Source of the DNA: Bacillus pumilus
Lineage (GTDB): Bacteria; Bacillota; Bacilli; Bacillales; Bacillaceae
Assembly: GCF_900186955.1 (NCBI RefSeq)
Contig: NZ_LT906438.1
Location: forward strand, 992,001 to 1,056,000
Length of the DNA stretch: 64,000 nt
Reading direction: 5' to 3'
The position numbers were made by a program, and so were the translations under genes. The notes under the pieces were generated by a model. That model was given only the letters and a program-made list of their open reading frames with translations, was not told the origin of the DNA and did not search any database. Positions 60,274-64,000 of the stretch are shown here, one piece after another (within the stretch, counting starts at the first letter, position 1; the number at the start of each line of letters is the position of its first letter).

Positions 60274-61569
60274 TTAGCGATTTGTGAGACTTGTTAAGGA
60301 TTCGACTGAGCTGGCAACTTGAGAAACCGTTTGTTTGACTTCCTTCAATTCGTTCAGGAAGGTTTGAAGGTCTATTTCAATTTTTCCATTTTGATTTTTG
60401 CTTAAGTTCATGCTGCTGACGATATCATCGAAGAGCGAATTGATTTGAGTCATTTTTTCTTTACTATCTGTCACGAGTAAATTCACGTCCCCAATGTGCT
60501 GAGACACAATGGAGATTTGTGAATTGGTATTGTTGACGAGTTCAGATACGGTTGAAACCGTTTTCTTTGTGTCCTCTGATAATTTACGAACCTCGTTTGC
60601 GACGACAGCAAAGCCTTTTCCGTGTTCGCCTGCTCGTGCAGATTCGATGGAAGCATTTAAAGATAACAAGTTCGTCTGCTCTGCAATGCCTGTGACAATC
60701 CCAAAGATTTGTTCAATCTGTTTGGCGATTTCTTCTAAACGCTTAATTTCTGTTTCAATCTTTGTCATGCTGCCATCAATTTGGTTCATTTGTGTTTGTT
60801 GAATCTCTAATTCTTTTTTACCGCCAATCGATTTTTCCTCGACCTGTGCTGAAATTTGTGTGCCAGCTTGCGACATGTCTGCCATCTCATCAGATTTTGA
60901 TACAAGCTTGTCCACGGCATTTGTTGTGTTTGAGAAGAGAGAAGCAAGTGAATTTGATGTTTCTGTGATTTTTGTATGGAGCTCCTGCTGCTGCTGTTCT
61001 GCTTCATCACGAATTTTAGAATATTCATTTTGGAATGTATCAAGGACAAGCTGCTGCTCTAAATTTAAGATTTTTGTCGTCGCTTTGACTGCTGTCTGAT
61101 ATTCTTTGAAATCTTGGATATGCTGAGCAAATAAATCCATAATTGATAGCAGAAGGTCCTGGAATGCAGCCATATACCACTTAGGCTGGAGGCCAATCCG
61201 TAAATGAACTTGCGCAATTTTAATTCGTTTTGCCACATAGGCTTCATCAACCACACCTGCAAACATTTCACTAATATGAATGCGGAGTGTTTTTTTCAAA
61301 CGGTCGACAGAACTATTATCTTGAATGATATGCATCAAGGAAGATTCGACTTCTAAATTTTTATAAAATTTATCAACGATACGTGCAATATCCTCCTGAA
61401 CAATTGGATTGAGCTGTTTTAGAATAAATAGGTCATGCTGCGTCAGGTCTATCATTTTAATTTGTTTCGCGATATCCGTATTGTCCGAAAAGTTGATACG
61501 TTTTATCCCATCATCCTGCTGTGTGAAAAAAGCAGTGTTTTTTCTTTTCGTCTCTTTTTTAAATAACAA
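60274..61569 (-). CDS. hemAT: Haem-based aerotaxis transducer HemAT
   Basis: 431 residues. The N-terminal globin-coupled sensor domain (about 30-185) includes the haem-binding [13 protein letters not shown] (proximal His near 123). It is followed by a cytoplasmic methyl-accepting domain with the highly conserved hairpin [20 protein letters not shown]...[24 protein letters not shown] (about 290-340). No membrane helices. Senses oxygen and signals to CheA. The TTG at 61569 has AGGGGG upstream. Confidence 0.93.
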   Translation of the reverse strand: MLFKKETKRKNTAFFTQQDDGIKRINFSDNTDIAKQIKMIDLTQHDLFILKQLNPIVQEDIARIVDKFYKNLEVESSLMHIIQDNSSVDRLKKTLRIHISEMFAGVVDEAYVAKRIKIAQVHLRIGLQPKWYMAAFQDLLLSIMDLFAQHIQDFKEYQTAVKATTKILNLEQQLVLDTFQNEYSKIRDEAEQQQQELHTKITETSNSLASLFSNTTNAVDKLVSKSDEMADMSQAGTQISAQVEEKSIGGKKELEIQQTQMNQIDGSMTKIETEIKRLEEIAKQIEQIFGIVTGIAEQTNLLSLNASIESARAGEHGKGFAVVANEVRKLSEDTKKTVSTVSELVNNTNSQISIVSQHIGDVNLLVTDSKEKMTQINSLFDDIVSSMNLSKNQNGKIEIDLQTFLNELKEVKQTVSQVASSVESLTSLTNR

Positions 61570-61660
61570 TGTTTTTGTCCCCCTATAATCATCACAAATT
61601 ATCAGACTTTATATTATCTATCGGATAATATTGGATTTTTTAAAGGGGATCAGTAAAATT

Positions 61661-63193
61661 TTACTGTTCTTTATAAGACCTTTTTAGTGGTTTCTTTGCT
61701 GGGCCTTCTACTACCTCTCCAGTAATGGAGAAACGTGAACCGTGACACGGGCAATCCCAAGTGCGGTCGCTATTATTCCAAGCGACTTCACAGCCTAGGT
61801 GAGTACACGTTGTATCGACAAGAAAGATATTCCCATCCTCTGATTTAAAGGCGCCGCATTTTTTATGCTCGTACGATACAATGCCGCCTTCACCTGGCTT
61901 TAAATCATCAATGGTTTGATCGGTTCGTTTTAATTTACCACTGATCAGCTTGGCAGCGACATTGCTGTTTTCTTTAACGAAATCTTTGACGAAAGAATCA
62001 GAAACAGGTCTTGATGGCGTAAAAATGGATTCGTATGGATTCGATTTTCCTTCAATCAAATCACCGATAAGAGTAGCTGCCGCGTGGCTTGTCGTCATGC
62101 CCCATTTTCTAAAACCGGTCGCAACGAAGATATTTTGATGGTGCTTGGTTAGGCGGCCAATGTAAGGGATTTGATCCATTGTGACCATATCGTGTGTCGA
62201 CCAGCGATACAGCACCTCTTCAATTCCAAGGGTAGCGTCTCCAAACCTTTCTAGTCCTTCATAGTGAGCAGATTCATCCCCGCCTTGTCCAGTTTTATGA
62301 CCTTCTCCTCCGATGAGAACGACTTCCTCACCATGCCATTCTGTCGTTCTTAAAGAATGAGCAGGCTGGTCGATCCCTAAGTACATTCCATCTGGGAGCG
62401 GCTTCGTTGTTTTGGCTGCTACCACATAAGATTGCTCTGGGTGAATGCGCGTGAAATAAAGTCCCTTTCCATCATAAAAAGGAAAGTGCGAACAGGATAT
62501 GATATAGCGGCCTGTCAGGTGATGGTCGTCTTTTGTGACGACAGCAGGGCGGTTTCCTTCTTTTACGTCAACAGCAGTTGTCTGTTCATAAATACGTACA
62601 CCACGCTCTAGGAGCTGGTCAATGAGTGCATTGAGATAATGAAGGGGATGGAACTGTGCCTGCTGCGTCATTGCTAGGGCAGCCTTGATGTCAGCATCAA
62701 AAGGAAGCGCTGTTTTCCATCCCCGATCAATCCCAAGCTGTTTGTAGGCATCTAATTCCTTTTTTAATTTTTTTACACCGCTTTCTTCCTTTGTATAAAG
62801 GTACGCATCTTTGACTTCTAGCTGACAATCGATGTCGTACTTTTGGACGCGAGCTTGAATTAGCTCTTTTGCTTTCTCATTTGCTTCTACATACAAACGG
62901 GCTTTGGGCATACCAATTTGCTGGATCAGCTCATGGTAGTAAACATCGTGCTGTGAGGTAATCTTAGCTGTCGTATGTCCGGTCGTACCTTGCAGCAGTT
63001 GATCAGCATCAATGATGATGACATCCAGCCCGCGTTCTGTCATTTCAAACGCGGTAGCGATACCGGTAATACCACCGCCAACAATGATGACATCTGCTGT
63101 GAGATCCTCATCTACTGTAGGAAAAGAATGCTTTTGACTATCCGCTATCCATAACGATTTTGCCTGTTCCAATCCTTTATGTTCTTGCTCCAT
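61661..63193 (-). CDS. yhfW: FAD-dependent oxidoreductase with Rieske domain, YhfW
   Basis: 510 residues. An N-terminal DAO-type FAD domain: DVIIVGGGITGIATAFEMTERGLDVIIID (about 33-60), GATGFRKWGMTTSHAAA near 370. The C-terminal Rieske [2Fe-2S] domain has CTHLGCEVAWNN and CPCHGSRFS (about 455-490), the C-x-H and C-x2-H ligand pairs. The fusion suggests electron transfer between the iron-sulfur cluster and flavin; substrate unknown. ATG at 63193 after TGGAGGCG. The frame runs upstream to 63283. Confidence 0.88.
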   Translation of the reverse strand: MEQEHKGLEQAKSLWIADSQKHSFPTVDEDLTADVIIVGGGITGIATAFEMTERGLDVIIIDADQLLQGTTGHTTAKITSQHDVYYHELIQQIGMPKARLYVEANEKAKELIQARVQKYDIDCQLEVKDAYLYTKEESGVKKLKKELDAYKQLGIDRGWKTALPFDADIKAALAMTQQAQFHPLHYLNALIDQLLERGVRIYEQTTAVDVKEGNRPAVVTKDDHHLTGRYIISCSHFPFYDGKGLYFTRIHPEQSYVVAAKTTKPLPDGMYLGIDQPAHSLRTTEWHGEEVVLIGGEGHKTGQGGDESAHYEGLERFGDATLGIEEVLYRWSTHDMVTMDQIPYIGRLTKHHQNIFVATGFRKWGMTTSHAAATLIGDLIEGKSNPYESIFTPSRPVSDSFVKDFVKENSNVAAKLISGKLKRTDQTIDDLKPGEGGIVSYEHKKCGAFKSEDGNIFLVDTTCTHLGCEVAWNNSDRTWDCPCHGSRFSITGEVVEGPAKKPLKRSYKEQ

Positions 63194-63338
63194 ACTGTCG
63201 CCTCCAGTTAGTGACTTGTTGTGTATAATTTTTCCACAATGAAGAAAATCATACATTTGAAAGGAAACTAGTCTGGCATACATAAAAAAATAGCCAACAC
63301 ATAAAAATAAACAAGATAAAAGGAAGGAGTGGTCAGAC

Positions 63339-64000
63339 GTGTCAACAAAGCAGCCGAAGAAACCATTGCCGCCTCAGCATCAAAGTGAGCGTCCAGGTCT
63401 TGAATACAAAATGAATCCAAGGCCTGTTTTTGATCGAGAGATGCCGGATAAAAAATTAGCAGGGAAAACAGCCATTGTGACAGGTGGAGACAGCGGGATC
63501 GGAAGAGCAGTCTCGGTCTTATTTGCGAAGGAAGGCGCCAATGTCGCCATTGTTTACTTGAGTGAGCACCGCGATGCAGAGGAAACGAAGGACTATATTG
63601 AAAAGGGGGGAGGTCGCGTCATTTTAATTGCAGGTGATTTAGGAGATGAGTCGTTTTCAAATGAGGTCGTCAAAAAAACGAAGGATGCTTTCGGTTCCAT
63701 TGATATTTTGGTGAACAATGCCGGGGAACAGCATCCGCAAAAAAGCATTGAACAGATTACCTCACATCAGCTTCTTCGAACATTTCAAACGAATATTTTT
63801 GCCATGTTTTACTTAACAAAAGCGGTACTTCCTCATTTAAAAAAAGGAAGCAGTATCATTAATACCACATCTGTCACAGCCTATAAAGGTCATGAAACCT
63901 TAATTGACTATTCATCTACAAAAGGGGCAGTCGTGACATTTACGAGATCATTATCTTTATCGCTCATTAAGCAAGGGATTAGAGTGAATGGGGTAGCCCC
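63339..64000 (+). CDS. yhxC: Short-chain dehydrogenase YhxC, truncated by window end
   Basis: The frame is open to the right edge; 220 codons are visible. GTG at 63339 after AAGGAAGGAGTGG. The polar lead MSTKQPKKPLPPQHQ... of about 45 residues is typical of the YhxC/YghA subgroup. It is followed by AIVTGGDSGIGRAVSVLFAKEGA (NAD(P) binding), NNAGEQHPQ, the catalytic Ser in NTTSVTAYKG and Y-x3-K in YSSTKGA. Substrate unknown. Divergent from yhfW with a short shared promoter region. Confidence 0.9.
   Translation, partial: MSTKQPKKPLPPQHQSERPGLEYKMNPRPVFDREMPDKKLAGKTAIVTGGDSGIGRAVSVLFAKEGANVAIVYLSEHRDAEETKDYIEKGGGRVILIAGDLGDESFSNEVVKKTKDAFGSIDILVNNAGEQHPQKSIEQITSHQLLRTFQTNIFAMFYLTKAVLPHLKKGSSIINTTSVTAYKGHETLIDYSSTKGAVVTFTRSLSLSLIKQGIRVNGVA

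Noticed and set aside
1..64000. CRISPR array, prophage, transposon or biosynthetic cluster
   Set aside because: No regularly spaced repeats, integrase, transposase, phage structural or NRPS/PKS genes are present; the window is ordinary core chromosome.

Overview
This window is a stretch of core chromosome from a spore-forming Bacillus, almost certainly of the Bacillus pumilus group (pumilus, safensis, altitudinis). The extracellular protease at 58094-59245 reads as the known B. pumilus subtilisin. The gene order follows the yhdY-yhe-yha-yhg-yhf section of the B. subtilis 168 chromosome nearly gene for gene. Strong AAGGAGG-type ribosome binding sites, GTG and TTG starts, spore genes and sigma-A/sigma-G promoters agree. 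I see no prophage, transposase, rRNA, canonical tRNA or CRISPR array.

Layout. 1-9.7 kb: partial MscS channel yhdY, sirtuin srtN, polysaccharide deacetylase yheN, D-amino acid transaminase dat, stress protein nhaX, the heterodimeric multidrug exporter bmrC/bmrD (yheI/yheH) behind a leader-peptide attenuator, yheG, yheF and the spore protein sspB. 9.7-17 kb: a tRNA-like RNA element in the sspB leader, an msmX-yxkF sugar-ATPase/regulator pair that lies elsewhere in B. subtilis, yheE, the yheC/yheD spore-coat ATP-grasp pair, yheB, yheA and a candidate catabolite-controlled small RNA. 17-35 kb: yhaX, hemZ, an orphan siderophore-type N-hydroxylase absent from B. subtilis, yhaR, the yhaO/yhaN nuclease-ATPase pair, exoribonuclease yhaM, yhaL, prsA, two tiny spore-coat peptides (SscA type), yhaJ, yhaI, scoC, yhaH, trpP with a TRAP site, serC and hit. 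35-50 kb: ecsABC, a dispersed intergenic repeat, yhaA, yhgB, hmoB, pbpF, the haem operon hemE-hemH-hemY, and yhgD-yhgE with paired operators. 50-64 kb: yhfE, gltT, yhfH, yhfI, lplJ, lcfB with a FadR site, yhfM, yhfN, aprE, phoE/yhfR, hemAT, yhfW and the start of yhxC.

Functional themes are spore formation (sspB, yheC/D, yhaL, sscA-like, yhaX), haem synthesis, turnover and sensing (hemZ, hemEHY, hmoB, hemAT), protein export and processing (prsA, ecsABC, yhfN, aprE, with scoC as repressor of the protease), nucleic-acid turnover (yhaM, yhaN, yhaO), and nutrient or drug transport (gltT, trpP, msmX, bmrCD).

The most unusual thing I found is not a protein gene. It is a 64-nt, fully base-paired, CCA-ending miniature tRNA(Gln)-like structure on the minus strand at 9696-9759, between a sigma-G-type promoter and the sspB ribosome binding site. 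Other points worth checking are the complete attenuator upstream of bmrCD, a putative RNA at about 16749-16987 with a cre-like box on its start site, a HAD protein lacking its nucleophile, a repeat shared by two intergenic regions, and two overlapping opposite-strand small ORFs near 21.5 kb. All identifications rest on reading motifs and remembered gene order, not on database searches.
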